Source of the DNA: CBDEGU01 sp965238045
GTDB lineage: Bacteria > Acidobacteriota > Terriglobia > Bryobacterales > UBA6623
Length of the DNA stretch: 64,000 bases
Direction of reading: 5' to 3'
NCBI GenBank assembly: GCA_965238045.1
Contig: CBDEGU010000012.1
Coordinates: 1-64,000 of the forward strand
Positions within the stretch are counted from its first letter, which is position 1; every line of letters begins with the position of its first letter. Below the pieces are notes generated by a model that worked only from the letters and a program-made list of their open reading frames with translations, did not search any database and was not told the origin of the DNA. This document shows positions 1-9,443 of the stretch, one piece after another. A program made the position numbers and the translations under genes.

Positions 1-45
1 GGGACGACAACAAAACCCAACCCAAAACCAGAATCGAAACCCCGG

Positions 46-426
46 GAGAGCAAGATCGAACTCTGCGAGAAGTTCTACAACGAAATCATCCAGCACCCCG
101 TGCCGCTCGACATGAACACCCTCAAGGCCCTCACGCGCTGCGCCCTGGGCCTCGATCTCTACCTGTGGCTCACCTACCGCACCTTCGCCCTCCGCGCTCC
201 GCTGCGCCTCACCTGGCGACAGGTGTACCGCCAGTTCGGGGCGCACCCCGACAACGCCAGCGATAAGCGCACCGTCCTCGACTTCCGGCGCAAGGTTCTG
301 CGCGAGTTGAACAAGATCAAGCTAGCCTGGCCGGAGTTGAACTACTCGACGGCTCCGGGCGTCTTGATCCTGCATCCCTCGACCCCAACTATCACCCCGC
401 TCAATCAAGGCCAGCTAACAAGCTAA
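46..426 (+). pseudogene. repA: RepA replication initiator, C-terminal fragment (copy 1)
   Basis: Plasmid RepA-type initiators (RepA_C family) bind iterons at the plasmid origin. Reading starts in mid-protein with ESKIELCEKFYNEIIQHPVP and runs to the natural end (...LTS). It matches the last ~125 residues of the copy at 31.4-32.4 kb almost residue for residue, including LDLYLWLTYRTFALRAPLRL and WRQVYRQFGAHPDNA. An internal ATG at 100 exists, but the homology begins upstream, so this is a 5'-truncated gene and not a small protein. The bases before it (1-29) match, in inverted orientation, plasmid backbone at 30962-30990, so the junction lies inside rearranged plasmid DNA. Non-functional by length. 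Confidence 0.8.
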
Positions 427-885
427 TCTGCCCTTTCCTGGCCTCTCAGCGGCCCGTCAGCGGCCTTTGCGCTCCGGGTTGGACTCTCGGTACTTATTTC
501 CACAGGCTTGTGTGATTCAGGGGAGTTTTCCAGTACCAAAGCGGCTACCCTCACATGTAGTTAAAGAACATGTAGTTAAATGAACAAGTAGTAGGAGCGC
601 CGATCCTGTGGATAACTCGCTGAAAACAAAAGAGAAAACACCCGGGAGAGGGGCTGACGCCCCCCGCAAAAGGCAAAACCAAAACCTTCCTTATAGGTAA
701 AGAACTGAAAATAAACGACTTACACCATACCGCGGCAGTACGGACAAGCGGATCGGCAACAAAACCCAACCTAAAAACCCCGGATAGCCTCCGCCAAGGA
801 GCGAGTCAAGCCGCTGGCGCGGCTCCTACGCTTCGCTACGGCCCTGCTGGTGACAGCGCCCCACGGCTGCGGCTCAGGCGTCTGG
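427..885. other. Plasmid origin remnant downstream of repA copy 1
   Basis: No gene is seen here. The stretch holds two and a half degenerate 15-16 bp repeats related to CATGTAGTTAAAGAA (554-568, 569-584, partial at 585-595) and a DnaA-box-like TGTGGATAA at 607-615. It continues as an inverted, diverged copy of the origin region at 30.88-31.2 kb: the same AT-rich AACCTTCCTTATAG block, and the same GC-rich block near 780-860. In both copies the iterons lie downstream of repA. Known for the family: RepA binds such iterons. Inference: this is a decayed replication origin. Confidence 0.55.
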
Positions 886-923
886 TATGGCCGAAAGGTT
901 CCCTTTCGGCTTCGAAGGCCATA
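886..923. repeat. Perfect stem-loop with an outer inverted repeat
   Basis: GCCGAAAGG (890-898), a 3-nt loop and CCTTTCGGC (902-910) form a perfect 9-bp hairpin. It sits inside a second inverted repeat, TATGGCC (886-892) with GGCCATA (917-923). There is no U-tract, so a classical terminator is not shown. It could be a recombination or attachment end, because the sequence immediately to the right (917-1024) recurs inverted next to the tyrosine recombinase at 16.1-16.2 kb. Confidence 0.5.
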
Positions 924-968
924 GTGCCGGATCGCTCCCTAACGTATAGTAGAGCAGGAGCTTCCCCC

Positions 969-1166
969 ATGCCCTCCCAACCCGCCTGGTTTCATCGACT
1001 TGACGAAATCCTCAGCGCCCTGCGTTCCATGACATTCACTCAGCTCGACCGCCTGGCGGTCGAGAAGCTCTTCCGTGTGCGTCAGCGCCGTGCACGACAG
1101 ATCATGGCGGGTCTCGAGGGACTGCGGGTCGGTAACGCCGCGGCGGTGTCGCGGGAGGCTCTCATC
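969..1166 (+). pseudogene. Hypothetical basic HTH-like protein, C-terminally degraded
   Basis: The ATG at 969 follows AGGAG at a sensible distance. The protein starts MPSQPAWFHRLDEILSALRS and continues through a basic helical stretch (VEKLFRVRQRRARQIMAGL). It then loses coherence near residue 66, where the reading frame enters low-complexity sequence. A second, shorter copy of the same 5' end lies inverted at 16121-16225. I do not recognise a named family. The spacing of basic residues suggests nucleic-acid binding, which is inference only. Confidence 0.4.
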
Positions 1167-1513
1167 GCGCGTAGCGCCGCACCCCCCCATCGCGATTGCG
1201 CGGCCCACCGAACTCCCGACATCTTCGTCTGCTTTCGCGGTAGAACTGCCGCGCCTTTCGCCGTGTGTCTTTCGCCGTGTCGCCCTCGCTCTCCAGGCGT
1301 ACGATACTGAAAACTTTCGCGCGATCCATCGTTCCAACCCTTTCACTCCGTGAACTCTCACGAAACAAAGCAGCTTGCAGAGCGTCAGAGCGTCAGAGCG
1401 ACCCTCCACTTCAACATTGCCCTCAGTCCGACGGGATTCTCATCGCGTTCGCGCAAGACCCCCCTAAGAGCCTCGACGAGTTTCGGGTAGGGCCGCAAAC
1501 CCAGCGACAAGCC

Positions 1514-1930
1514 ATGAGCCCTGAAGCACTCGCACTAGCTGAGAAACGCATCGAAATGGAGATGCGGGATCGCACGCGCGAATTCGCGAGGACGGCCGCT
1601 GACAAACATAAAGAAGCATCGATGCATGGCGTTGGGGACGTCGTCGATGCTGATCCTCTCGATTCATGCCTTCGCTCGCACCGAATTGGATGCTCGAGCA
1701 CGCTCAGCATTAGCGACCGCGCAACGCGCGTTTACAGCCGACGATGCTGAACCCTCTGACTAACTGCGCACAGAAGTCATCGGCTTGATTGACCGTGCGG
1801 TAAGGGAACTGTCATCAGATGTCGATGCGGTGTACGAGAAGCACTGCAGCAGGATGAAGGGGAAATGGCCCACGCTCGAGGAGCCTCGACAGCGTGCCTT
1901 GGATCTCGCGACGTCGGATCTGGACGTCGA
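1514..1930 (+). pseudogene. Decayed hypothetical helical protein
   Basis: Two coding-like segments can be chained. ATG at 1514 opens MSPEALALAEKRIEMEMRDR up to about 1650. A different frame then reads LSIHAFARTELDARARSALA, meets a TAA near 1761, and resumes as LRTEVIGLIDRAVRELSSDV up to about 1930. All parts are charged and helical. One frameshift plus one stop mean the gene is dead. The 3' end joins the IS1380 remnant abruptly near 1938. Family not recognised. Confidence 0.3.
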
Positions 1931-2017
1931 CCTTCTCGCTCGCCGCCTTCGCCAAGCCGGAGATCTACGAGGCGTTGGAGGATCGCGGAGTGGACTACGT
2001 CATTCGCATCCCGGCCC

Positions 2018-3463
2018 GAGAGTGTCCCAATCGTAGTTGAGGGTTTAGGGCGGCGGTGTAAACAAGCATCGTACTACGCAGCCTTGGACCCTGTGGCGCT
2101 GGCCGGGTTGAGGATGGCGTCGAGCATCCACAGATCCTTGTAGCCCATGATCTTGCGGAAGCTTTTCTCGGTATCCAGGAATGCAGCCGTGGCCCAGCGA
2201 CAAACCATGGCTGCGTCCTTCCAGCGGGTCACTCGGCGGGTTCTCCGCCGCACCCCGGCGTTGGGAGACTCGACGATGTTCGTCGTCGCCAGGCAGCGAT
2301 GCAGCGACGGCGGCACACCCAGGCGGATGATGGTGAAACATTCCTCCATGCCTTCGCGCAAACTCGCCGCCGCCTCGGGCCAGTCACCCTCGTACCACTG
2401 GGCGAGCTTCTCCAGCCGCGCTTGTCCGTCTTGAGCTCCCAGCCGCCAGGCGGCCCGGATCGCCGCTTTGGCCTGATCGCGCTCGGCCTTCGGCAGCCGT
2501 TCGACGACATTGCGCAGCTTGTGAGCGCGGCAGCGCTGCACCGGAACTTTGCCGAAGACCCGCCGCACCGCCGCCCGCAAGGCCTTCGATCCATCGAGCA
2601 CGGAGAGCCTGTTTTTCTCCGTCGATACGCCCCGCTCGACTATGCCGGTCAGCAAGTCTTCGGCGGCGGCGGTGCTCTCGGTGGCGGCATGCTGCAGGCC
2701 CAGCACATGCTTGTTCCCCTGACGGTCCACGCCCACCGCGGCCAGCACGACATGGTCTGAGAAGATCAAACCATCCACGTAGATCACCAGCAGATCCAGC
2801 TCATCGAGGCGCCGCGTGAGCACTTCGTCGATGCTCTTTTCGGCGGCCTCGATCGTCTCCTGGCTGACGGCCGATTTCGACACGCCGACCGTGCCGGCCA
2901 TTGCGCCAATCACCCCGGCATAGTTGCGCGTCGAGACGCCCTTCATCAGAATGTCGAGCATGCGCGCGCCGAGGCGTTCGTCGTCCTGCATCGCCGCGTA
3001 GGCGGGCACTTCGACCTCGCCGCCGGAGCGTTTGCGCAGTCTGGGTTTGCTCACCCGCAGCTTGCGGTTGCTGAGCCGGACGCGGCCGGGCTGGCGGCCC
3101 CAGCGGACGACATCGCTGGCGCGTTTCTTGCCTGGTTGGGAGAGTTCTCCACCGGTAACTTGCTGCGCCGACAGTTCCAGCACGGCTTGGATGGCGGTGC
3201 GGCCGGTGACGTCAATGACCTCGTCGACGGCTCCGCGGCACTGCTCGACCAATTCAACCAAGGGCAGCATGAGCTGCGCGTTTTGGCTGAGCAGGCGAGT
3301 GAGATCGTGGGGGCTGACTGGCTGTTGCTTTGCGGAATCTAGAATGTGATATCGTTTCTTCACGGCGGTTCTCCTTTGTGGTGAAAGGTTTGCTCGATTC
3401 TCTCAGAGAACCGGGCTTGAGAACCGCCGCCCTTCCACCTTCAACTAGATTCGGGACAATCTC
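2018..3463 (-). mobile_element. IS256-family element, copy 1
   Basis: A 1446-bp element with imperfect terminal inverted repeats: GAGAGTGTCCCAATCGTAG at the left and, read inward on the other strand, GAGATTGTCCCGAATCTAG at the right. It is flanked by TCCCGGCC (2009-2016 and 3464-3471), an 8-bp target duplication, with one extra C at the left boundary. It interrupts the IS1380 transposase remnant. Its single gene runs on the minus strand. Confidence 0.88.
2074..3363 (-). CDS. IS256-family (mutator-type) transposase
   Basis: A 429-residue DDE transposase that would cut and join the ends of its own element. Visible family landmarks are VIYVDGLIF (first catalytic Asp region), FGKVPVQRCRAHKLRNV (conserved C/H region) and CLATTNIVESPNAGVRRRTR near the C-terminus. 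Length is normal for IS256. It differs from the other two copies in scattered residues (for example SQETIEAAEKS where they have SREAVEAAEKS), so it arrived separately or earlier. No internal stop or frameshift is seen, so it may be active. Confidence 0.9.
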   Translation of the reverse strand: MKKRYHILDSAKQQPVSPHDLTRLLSQNAQLMLPLVELVEQCRGAVDEVIDVTGRTAIQAVLELSAQQVTGGELSQPGKKRASDVVRWGRQPGRVRLSNRKLRVSKPRLRKRSGGEVEVPAYAAMQDDERLGARMLDILMKGVSTRNYAGVIGAMAGTVGVSKSAVSQETIEAAEKSIDEVLTRRLDELDLLVIYVDGLIFSDHVVLAAVGVDRQGNKHVLGLQHAATESTAAAEDLLTGIVERGVSTEKNRLSVLDGSKALRAAVRRVFGKVPVQRCRAHKLRNVVERLPKAERDQAKAAIRAAWRLGAQDGQARLEKLAQWYEGDWPEAAASLREGMEECFTIIRLGVPPSLHRCLATTNIVESPNAGVRRRTRRVTRWKDAAMVCRWATAAFLDTEKSFRKIMGYKDLWMLDAILNPASATGSKAA

Positions 3464-3688
3464 TCCCGGCCAACAAGAAGCTGGAGTGGGAGATCGCCGA
3501 CATCTTGTTTCGTCCGCCGGGGAGGCCCAGCGCAAAGCCCCTGGTGCGCTACAAGAGCTTCCGCTATCAGGCGGAGAGTTGGTCCAAGCCGCGACGCATT
3601 GTCGCCAAGGTCGAGCATCATCTTGGTGAGCTGTTCGCGCGCGTCGGATTCATCGTGACGAACATGAGCTTGCCAAGCCGCTCGGTGG

Positions 3689-5136
3689 GAGATTGTCCCG
3701 AATCTAGTTGAAGGTGGAAGGGCGGCGGTTCTCAAGCCCGGTTCTCTGAGAGAATCGAGCAAACCTTTCACCACAAAGGAGAACCGCCGTGAAGAAACGA
3801 TATCACATTCTGGATTCCGCGAAGCAACAGCCAGTCAGCCCCAACGACCTCACCCGCCTGCTCAGCCAAAACTCCCAACTCATGCTGCCCTTGGTTGAAC
3901 TGGTCGAGCAGTGCCGCGGAGCCGTCGACGAGGTTATCGACGTCACCGGCCGCGCCGCCATTCAAGCCGTGCTGGAACTGTCGGCGCAGCAAGTTACCGG
4001 TGGAAAACTTTCCCAGCCCGGCAAGAAGCGCCGCGGCGATGTGGTCCGCTGGGGCCGCCAGCCCGGTCGCGTCAAGCTCAGCAACCGCAAACTGCGCGTC
4101 AGCAAACCCAGACTGCGCAAACGCTCCGGCGGCGAGGTCAAAGTGCCCGCTTACGAAGCGATGCAGGACGACGAACGCCTCGGCGCGCGCATGCTCGACA
4201 TTCTGATGAAGGGCGTCTCGACGCGCAACTATGCCGGGGTGATTGGCGCAATGGCCGGCACGGCCGGGGTGTCGAAATCCGCCGTCAGCCGGGAGGCAGT
4301 CGAGGCCGCCGAAAAGAGCATCGACGAAGTGCTCACGCGGCGCCTGGATGAGTTGGATCTGCTGGTGATCTACGTGGACGGTTTGATCTTCGCAGATCAT
4401 GTAGTGCTTGCAGCGGTGGGCGTAGACCGTCAGGGCAACAAACATGTGCTGGGATTGCAGCACGCCGCCACTGAGAGCACAGCCGCCGCCGAAGACTTGC
4501 TGAGGGGCATGGTCGAGCGGGGAGTATCGACGGAGAAAAACAGGCTCTTCGTGCTCGATGGATCGAAGGCCCTGCGGGCGGCGGTGCGGCGGGTCTTCGG
4601 CAAAGTTCCGGTGCAGCGCTGCCGTGCTCACAAGCTGCGCAATGTCGTCGAGCGGCTGCCTAAGGCCGAGCGCGATCAGGCCAAAGCGGCGATCCGGGCC
4701 GCCTGGCGGCTGGGAGCCCAAGATGGACAAGCGCGGCTGGAGAAGCTAGCCCAGTGGTACGAGGGTGACTGGCCCGAGGCGGCGGTGAGTTTGCGCGAAG
4801 GCATGGAGGAGTGTTTCACCATCAACCGCCTGGGTGCGCCGCCGTCGCTGCATCGCTGCCTGGCGACGACGAACATCGTCGAGTCTCCTAACGCCGGGGT
4901 GCGGCGGAGAACGCGGCGAGTGACCCGCTGGAAGGACGCGGCCATGGTGTGTCGCTGGGCCACGGCTGCATTCCTCGATACCGAGAAAAGCTTCCGCAAG
5001 ATCATGGGTTACAAGGATCTGTGGATGCTCGACGCCATCCTCAATCCGGCCAAGGCCACAGCAGCAAAGGCTGCCTAGTACAATGCTCTTTTACGCCGCC
5101 GCCCTACAAACCCTCAACTACGATTGGGACACTCTC
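3689..5136 (+). mobile_element. IS256-family element, copy 2
   Basis: A 1448-bp element with ends GAGATTGTCCCGAATCTAG (left) and the complement of GAGAGTGTCCCAATCGTAG (right). It is flanked by the 8-bp duplication CTCGGTGG at 3681-3688 and 5137-5144. It lies 225 bp from copy 1 in the opposite orientation, inside the same IS1380 transposase. The pair could mediate inversion of the intervening DNA. Confidence 0.9.
3789..5078 (+). CDS. IS256-family (mutator-type) transposase
   Basis: A 429-residue transposase, identical in protein sequence to the copy at 23.9-25.2 kb and slightly diverged from copy 1. It has the same landmarks: VIYVDGLIF, VQRCRAHKLRNVVERL and TTNIVESPNAGVRRRTRRVT. ATG at 3789 follows the AAGGAG in CACAAAGGAGAACCGCCGTG, and the alternative GTG at 3788 overlaps it. 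The frame is intact. Identity with copy 3 implies recent transposition or gene conversion. Confidence 0.9.
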   Translation: MKKRYHILDSAKQQPVSPNDLTRLLSQNSQLMLPLVELVEQCRGAVDEVIDVTGRAAIQAVLELSAQQVTGGKLSQPGKKRRGDVVRWGRQPGRVKLSNRKLRVSKPRLRKRSGGEVKVPAYEAMQDDERLGARMLDILMKGVSTRNYAGVIGAMAGTAGVSKSAVSREAVEAAEKSIDEVLTRRLDELDLLVIYVDGLIFADHVVLAAVGVDRQGNKHVLGLQHAATESTAAAEDLLRGMVERGVSTEKNRLFVLDGSKALRAAVRRVFGKVPVQRCRAHKLRNVVERLPKAERDQAKAAIRAAWRLGAQDGQARLEKLAQWYEGDWPEAAVSLREGMEECFTINRLGAPPSLHRCLATTNIVESPNAGVRRRTRRVTRWKDAAMVCRWATAAFLDTEKSFRKIMGYKDLWMLDAILNPAKATAAKAA

Positions 5137-5491
5137 CTCGGTGGTACGTTTCTACAACAAGCGCGGCACCGCCGAGCAGTGGATCAAAGAAGGCAAACAG
5201 GCGACGCACTGGACACGGCTGTCGTGCCATCGCTTCCGGGCGAACGAAGTCCGCCTGCAACTCAGTGTGCTGGCCTACAACCTGGGTAATCTCTGGCGGC
5301 GGCTGAGGTTGCCGCAGCGAATCAAAAGCTGGTCGCTGACGAGCTTGCAGCATCGGCTGATGAAGACGGGCGGACGGCTCGTGAAGCACGCGCGATATTA
5401 TTGGTTGCTGCTTGCGGAGGGGCATCTGAGCCGGAAGTTGTTCGGCGACATGCTGCGGCGGATTTGGGCGCTACCTGTGCCCGGAGGGTAA

Positions 5492-5736
5492 CGTCGACGG
5501 CCCGGAACAGCCAGCGTACGCGGGTTGCCGAGGGTCGGCGCGGGAGAGGTGTTGCTAAAGGGCCCTCTGGCTTCGCTGGAACGCCATGATCGGCCAGCAT
5601 TCGAAGGCCGGAGCGGCAGCGAAAGGAGTACCGAACCTGGCAGCAGTGCGAAAACCGTTGCATCGCAGCCGGTAGTCGGCTATCGTATACGTTCCCAGAC
5701 GGCCCAAAAGGAAATCCTGGTTCTTAGGAGTTATCC
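5492..5736. other. Intergenic, leader of the TonB-dependent receptor
   Basis: No gene is seen. The IS1380 remnant ends at 5491 and no clear right terminal repeat is visible. The last 20 bases carry TTAGGAGTTATCC, an AGGAG ribosome-binding site placed correctly for the ATG at 5737. Confidence 0.4.
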
Positions 5737-8700
5737 ATGTACCCAAGAAGGCTTGTTGTCATGACAGCGCTGCTGCTGGTCGGGGTTTGCGGAGTCGCGT
5801 ACGCTCAGCAAACGGCTACCTTGCGCGGAGAGGTAACCGATGATTCCGGCGCAGTCATCACAGGCGCGGAAATAACGGCGACCAACAACGCCACCGGAGC
5901 CGAGGTGACCGGTTCGACGGATGCCGCTGGCGCATACGAATTGATTCTGGAGCCCGGGATCTACACGATTACGGCCGAGAATTACGGCTTCGAGACTGGC
6001 ATCGCCGATGTCGTCGAACTGATTGCCGGCCAATCTGTCCTGCGAAACTTTACGCTCGAATTGCCCGCTGTCACCACGTCCCTCGTGGTCGTCGGCAGCC
6101 GCGCCGCGCCACGATCGGCGACCGAGTCCACCGTGCCCGTGGACGTCATCCGTGCCGAGGACCTCGCTAGACAGGGTAGCAGGGATTTGGTATCCCAGCT
6201 GCGGGCTGTCATCCCCTCCTTCAACATCAACACTCAGCCGATCAGCGATGCGGGGACAGTCGTCCGTCCGGCTAACTTGCGCAACCTGGCGCCCGACCAC
6301 ACGCTGGTCCTGGTCAACGGAAAGCGCCGCCACCGCTCGGCGGTCATCACTTGGCTGGGAAATGGCATCGCCGACGGCTCGCAGGGACCGGACATCTCCA
6401 TCATTCCATCGATTGCCATTCGGCAGGTTGAGGTGCTGCGCGACGGCGCGGCGGCGCAATACGGCTCGGACGCCATCGCCGGAGTCATGAACTTCCAACT
6501 GAAGGACAGTCCCTCGGGAGGCAGCCTGGAAGTTCAAACCGGGGGCTTCTTCAATGCCAATGCGGGGAACCCGGCGACGTGCGGGTCGGGCATCATCGGC
6601 GACATCAAGCACTCGTGTAACGGAATCGGCGGACACGGCCGGACGTTTTCCGTAGCCGGCAACGTCGGGGTGCCGCTGGGAGCGAACGGTTTCGGCAACA
6701 TCAGCATGGAGTACGGCACCGCCGAGCCGACCAACCGCGCCATCCAGCGCCAAGACGCGTCGGACATCATCAACGCGGGCAATACGAATCTGCGCGACAC
6801 GGCGCAGGTTTGGGGATCGCCGAGAGTCAACCACGACTTCAAGCTGTTCGCAAACTTCGGCCATCTGTTCGACGATCGTTATCAACTCTACGGTCACGGC
6901 AACTACGCGTCCCGCAAGGTGACCGGGGGCTTTTACTTCCGGAATCCACACACGCGGGGCGGGGTTTTTCGCGGTCCCGAGGTCGACGGAAACCGTACGC
7001 TGCTCGTCGGCGACCGGGTCTGGGCCGATACCGCGCCCACCAGCAAGGATCCTCCTCCCGGACGGGCGCCGGGCGCCGGCGGCTGCCCCATCATCCCGAT
7101 CGTCGACAACGTCCCCGACGCAGGCGCTCTCTCCGCAGTCGAGGCCGACCCGAACTGCTTCACCCTCCACAACCGGTTTCCTGGAGGATTCACTCCGCAG
7201 TTCGGCGGGGATCTGATCGACTACTCGCTGGTCGGCGGTCTGCGCGGGTTCGCCAGCAACGGCTTCACCTGGGACGCGAGCGCCAGCCTCGGCACCAGCG
7301 AGATCGATCAGTTCATTTTCGATACGGTCAATGCGTCGCTCGGTTTCGACACGCCGACATCGTTCCGGCCCGGCGTCTATCGGCAGGAGGAAACCAATCT
7401 CAACTTCGACGTTACCTACCCCCTCAACGATCTCATGCACTTGGCCGCCGGCGCGGAGTGGAGGAGGGAGGAGTTCACGATTGGCGCCGGCGACCAGCCG
7501 TCGTGGGAGATCGGTCCGTATGCCGCGCAGGGCTTCAGTTCCGGTTCGAACGGCTTCAACGGCTACCGGGCCGACACGACGGCGGGAGTCTGGGACCGCA
7601 GCAACATCGCCGTCTATGGCGACGTTGAGTTCACCGACTCGGGCCGGTGGACGCTCGGCACGGCCCTCCGGTTCGAGAACTTCGACGACTTCGGCAAGAC
7701 GGTCAACTACAAGGTCTCCGGGCGCCTCAAGCTGACCGACATGGCCGCGCTGCGCGGCGCCGTCAGCACCGGGTTTAGGGCGCCGACGCCGGGGCAACAG
7801 AACGCGTTCAACGTGACGACCGCCTTTATCGGCGGGCAACTGACCAACCAAGGTGTGGTTCCGGCTACCTCAGCCGTGGCCATGGCGCGGGGCGGAGGCC
7901 AGCTCCAACCGGAGACATCGCGCAACTACAGCGCGGGCGTCGTCGTCGAGGAGGGCCCGTTCACCTTCACCGCGGACTATTTCCGGGTCGACATCGACGA
8001 CCGCGTCGCCCTGGCCCAGGAAATCGAATTGTCGGATGACGAGATCGATACGTTGCTGGCGGAAGGGATTCCAGAAGCACGGAATTTCCCCGTGTTCCGG
8101 TTCTTCCTGAACGACTTTTCGACGACGACCCAGGGCATCGACCTGATCTCGACGCTGGTGAAGGGGCGTACGACGTTCAGTGCGCTCTACAACTACACGG
8201 ATACAGAGGTCAAGAACGTCGAATCTTCCGTGATCGACCAGTTCCGCATCACTACGCTGGAACGGGGGCTGCCGAACACGCGGTGGAGCTTCAACGTCAA
8301 CCACGACGCCGGCCGATGGAATCTCATGGGCCGCTTGAACTACTTCGGTCAGTTCTGGGACAGCGAGGACGGGCGGAACGCGGCTGACTTGGGCGTCGTA
8401 TCCGAGTCGTGGCTGTACCCGTCCTATGCCGGCAAGGCGCTGCTCGATGTCGAGCTGGGCATCCCGTTCAGAGAAAACGTCACTCTGGCCATCGGCGGGG
8501 AGAACGTGCTGAATACTTACCCCGACGTGAACCAGAATGGCATCCTGACGGTCGGCAATTACTACAGCCAGTTCTCGCCCTTCGGGTTCAACGGCGCGAG
8601 CTTCTACGTGCGGCTCAACTATGGCTGGGGCATGAGCCGCCCCGGCGGCGCAAAGATCGTCTTAGATCAAGCGGCGCCCCAACGCGATCCGGAACGGGTG

Positions 8701-9177
8701 CGCCAAGAGGTTGCCGAGCAGATCGCGGAGCTCGAAGCGCTGCACGATGAGTTGATCGGCCACCTGAAGGCGATCCAAGAGGCTCAGACCGATTTGTGGT
8801 TACAACGCTGGGATGGAGACCGGGTAGCAAAGGCGCAGATGGCGAAAGAGCGAGACCTGGAGATATTGCGGACAAATCTTGCAAGAAGAGCCGCCGGTCA
8901 AGACGTCGAGCCGCTAGGAAGAAGCGCCGAATTGAAGCAGTCGCGAGTCAAGGATCAAATCGCCGATCTCCGCGGGAAGTATGCAACCCGTTTAAGCGCG
9001 GGAGGCGTGGCAGACAAGGGGGTGACCCAGCTCCTACGGCAAAGTGATGCGAAGGTGTTCGAGAAGTCTTCAAACCACCGCCAGATGGCGATTTCAAGTC
9101 ACCAGCGAGACATGAGTGAGATTCTGGAGGAAGCGCTCACACAATTTCTGGATACGCTCGACGCAGGGGAAAAATAG
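5737..9177 (+). CDS. TonB-dependent receptor with unusual C-terminal helical extension
   Basis: Outer-membrane active-uptake receptor of 1146 residues. It starts with a signal peptide (MYPRRLVVMTALLLVGVCG, cleavage after AYA). A carboxypeptidase-regulatory-like beta-sandwich follows (about 25-115; GAVITGAEITATNNATG). The TonB plug is at about 130-255 (VPVDVIRAEDL ... VEVLRDGAAAQYGSDAIAGV), then a beta-barrel to about residue 964 (NGASFYVRLNYGW). Such receptors normally end at that aromatic beta-signal. Here about 180 more residues follow, charged and heptad-like (VRQEVAEQIAELEALHDELI). This architecture is common in Acidobacteriota apart from the tail. The substrate cannot be told; no TonB/ExbBD or neighbouring enzyme is present. 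Confidence 0.88.
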   Translation: MYPRRLVVMTALLLVGVCGVAYAQQTATLRGEVTDDSGAVITGAEITATNNATGAEVTGSTDAAGAYELILEPGIYTITAENYGFETGIADVVELIAGQSVLRNFTLELPAVTTSLVVVGSRAAPRSATESTVPVDVIRAEDLARQGSRDLVSQLRAVIPSFNINTQPISDAGTVVRPANLRNLAPDHTLVLVNGKRRHRSAVITWLGNGIADGSQGPDISIIPSIAIRQVEVLRDGAAAQYGSDAIAGVMNFQLKDSPSGGSLEVQTGGFFNANAGNPATCGSGIIGDIKHSCNGIGGHGRTFSVAGNVGVPLGANGFGNISMEYGTAEPTNRAIQRQDASDIINAGNTNLRDTAQVWGSPRVNHDFKLFANFGHLFDDRYQLYGHGNYASRKVTGGFYFRNPHTRGGVFRGPEVDGNRTLLVGDRVWADTAPTSKDPPPGRAPGAGGCPIIPIVDNVPDAGALSAVEADPNCFTLHNRFPGGFTPQFGGDLIDYSLVGGLRGFASNGFTWDASASLGTSEIDQFIFDTVNASLGFDTPTSFRPGVYRQEETNLNFDVTYPLNDLMHLAAGAEWRREEFTIGAGDQPSWEIGPYAAQGFSSGSNGFNGYRADTTAGVWDRSNIAVYGDVEFTDSGRWTLGTALRFENFDDFGKTVNYKVSGRLKLTDMAALRGAVSTGFRAPTPGQQNAFNVTTAFIGGQLTNQGVVPATSAVAMARGGGQLQPETSRNYSAGVVVEEGPFTFTADYFRVDIDDRVALAQEIELSDDEIDTLLAEGIPEARNFPVFRFFLNDFSTTTQGIDLISTLVKGRTTFSALYNYTDTEVKNVESSVIDQFRITTLERGLPNTRWSFNVNHDAGRWNLMGRLNYFGQFWDSEDGRNAADLGVVSESWLYPSYAGKALLDVELGIPFRENVTLAIGGENVLNTYPDVNQNGILTVGNYYSQFSPFGFNGASFYVRLNYGWGMSRPGGAKIVLDQAAPQRDPERVRQEVAEQIAELEALHDELIGHLKAIQEAQTDLWLQRWDGDRVAKAQMAKERDLEILRTNLARRAAGQDVEPLGRSAELKQSRVKDQIADLRGKYATRLSAGGVADKGVTQLLRQSDAKVFEKSSNHRQMAISSHQRDMSEILEEALTQFLDTLDAGEK

Positions 9178-9203
9178 GCATCGTAAAGATGGTCACTGCG
9201 AAG

Positions 9204-9443
9204 CTACTTGATAAGTTTCAGTCGTCGAAGATCATCTTCCTCCCATCGGGCTTGGATCTCGATGACGCTCCGCAGGGTTTTCAATGGAAGGGTTGCGGAT
9301 TCCTTATGGCAGGAAACGGAAGCGCGTCGACCGTCAGGGTGATTAAATCTGCGGTGGCTTCCGGTAGTTCGGACATGAACGAATCCATCAGCTTTGAGCG
9401 CGCGGATGAGTTCGCGGGCGGAAACGCCCCGCGGCAGTTTCAA
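9204..9443 (-). CDS. hicA: HicA mRNA interferase toxin
   Basis: A 79-residue double-stranded-RNA-binding-fold ribonuclease that cleaves mRNA when freed from HicB. It begins MKLPRGVSARELIRALKADG and carries TTGSHRRFNHPDG, whose GSH histidine is the family's catalytic residue. A basic C-terminus follows. The start codon overlaps the 3' end of hicB by 4 bp, so it is translated second, from the same message. This antitoxin-first order is a known variant. Length is normal for HicA. Confidence 0.88.
   Translation of the reverse strand: MKLPRGVSARELIRALKADGFVHVRTTGSHRRFNHPDGRRASVSCHKESATLPLKTLRSVIEIQARWEEDDLRRLKLIK

Larger units (their letters stand above)
1939..5491 (+). pseudogene. IS1380-family transposase, 5'-truncated and split by two IS256 elements
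   Basis: Three in-order pieces reconstruct the C-terminal half of an IS1380 transposase. Piece A (1939-2016) reads AAFAKPEIYEALEDRGVDYV; piece B (3472-3688) reads KKLEWEIADILFRPPGRPSA onward; piece C (5145-5491) reads RFYNKRGTAEQWIKEGKQAT to the natural end ALPVPGG and TAA. The intact sequence for comparison is the copy at 56.9-59.3 kb. Removing each inserted element and one copy of its 8-bp duplication (TCCCGGCC; CTCGGTGG) restores the frame exactly. The N-terminal half is missing left of about 1938. Confidence 0.85.

Noticed and set aside
1423..1710. Minus-strand open frame opposite the decayed hypothetical gene
   Set aside because: Ser/Arg-rich shadow composition; the plus strand reads as helical protein despite its lesions.
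5731..7851. 706-codon open frame on the minus strand
   Set aside because: It mirrors the TonB-dependent receptor gene, has no recognisable motif and an Arg/Gly/Val-rich composition typical of antisense frames in high-GC DNA.
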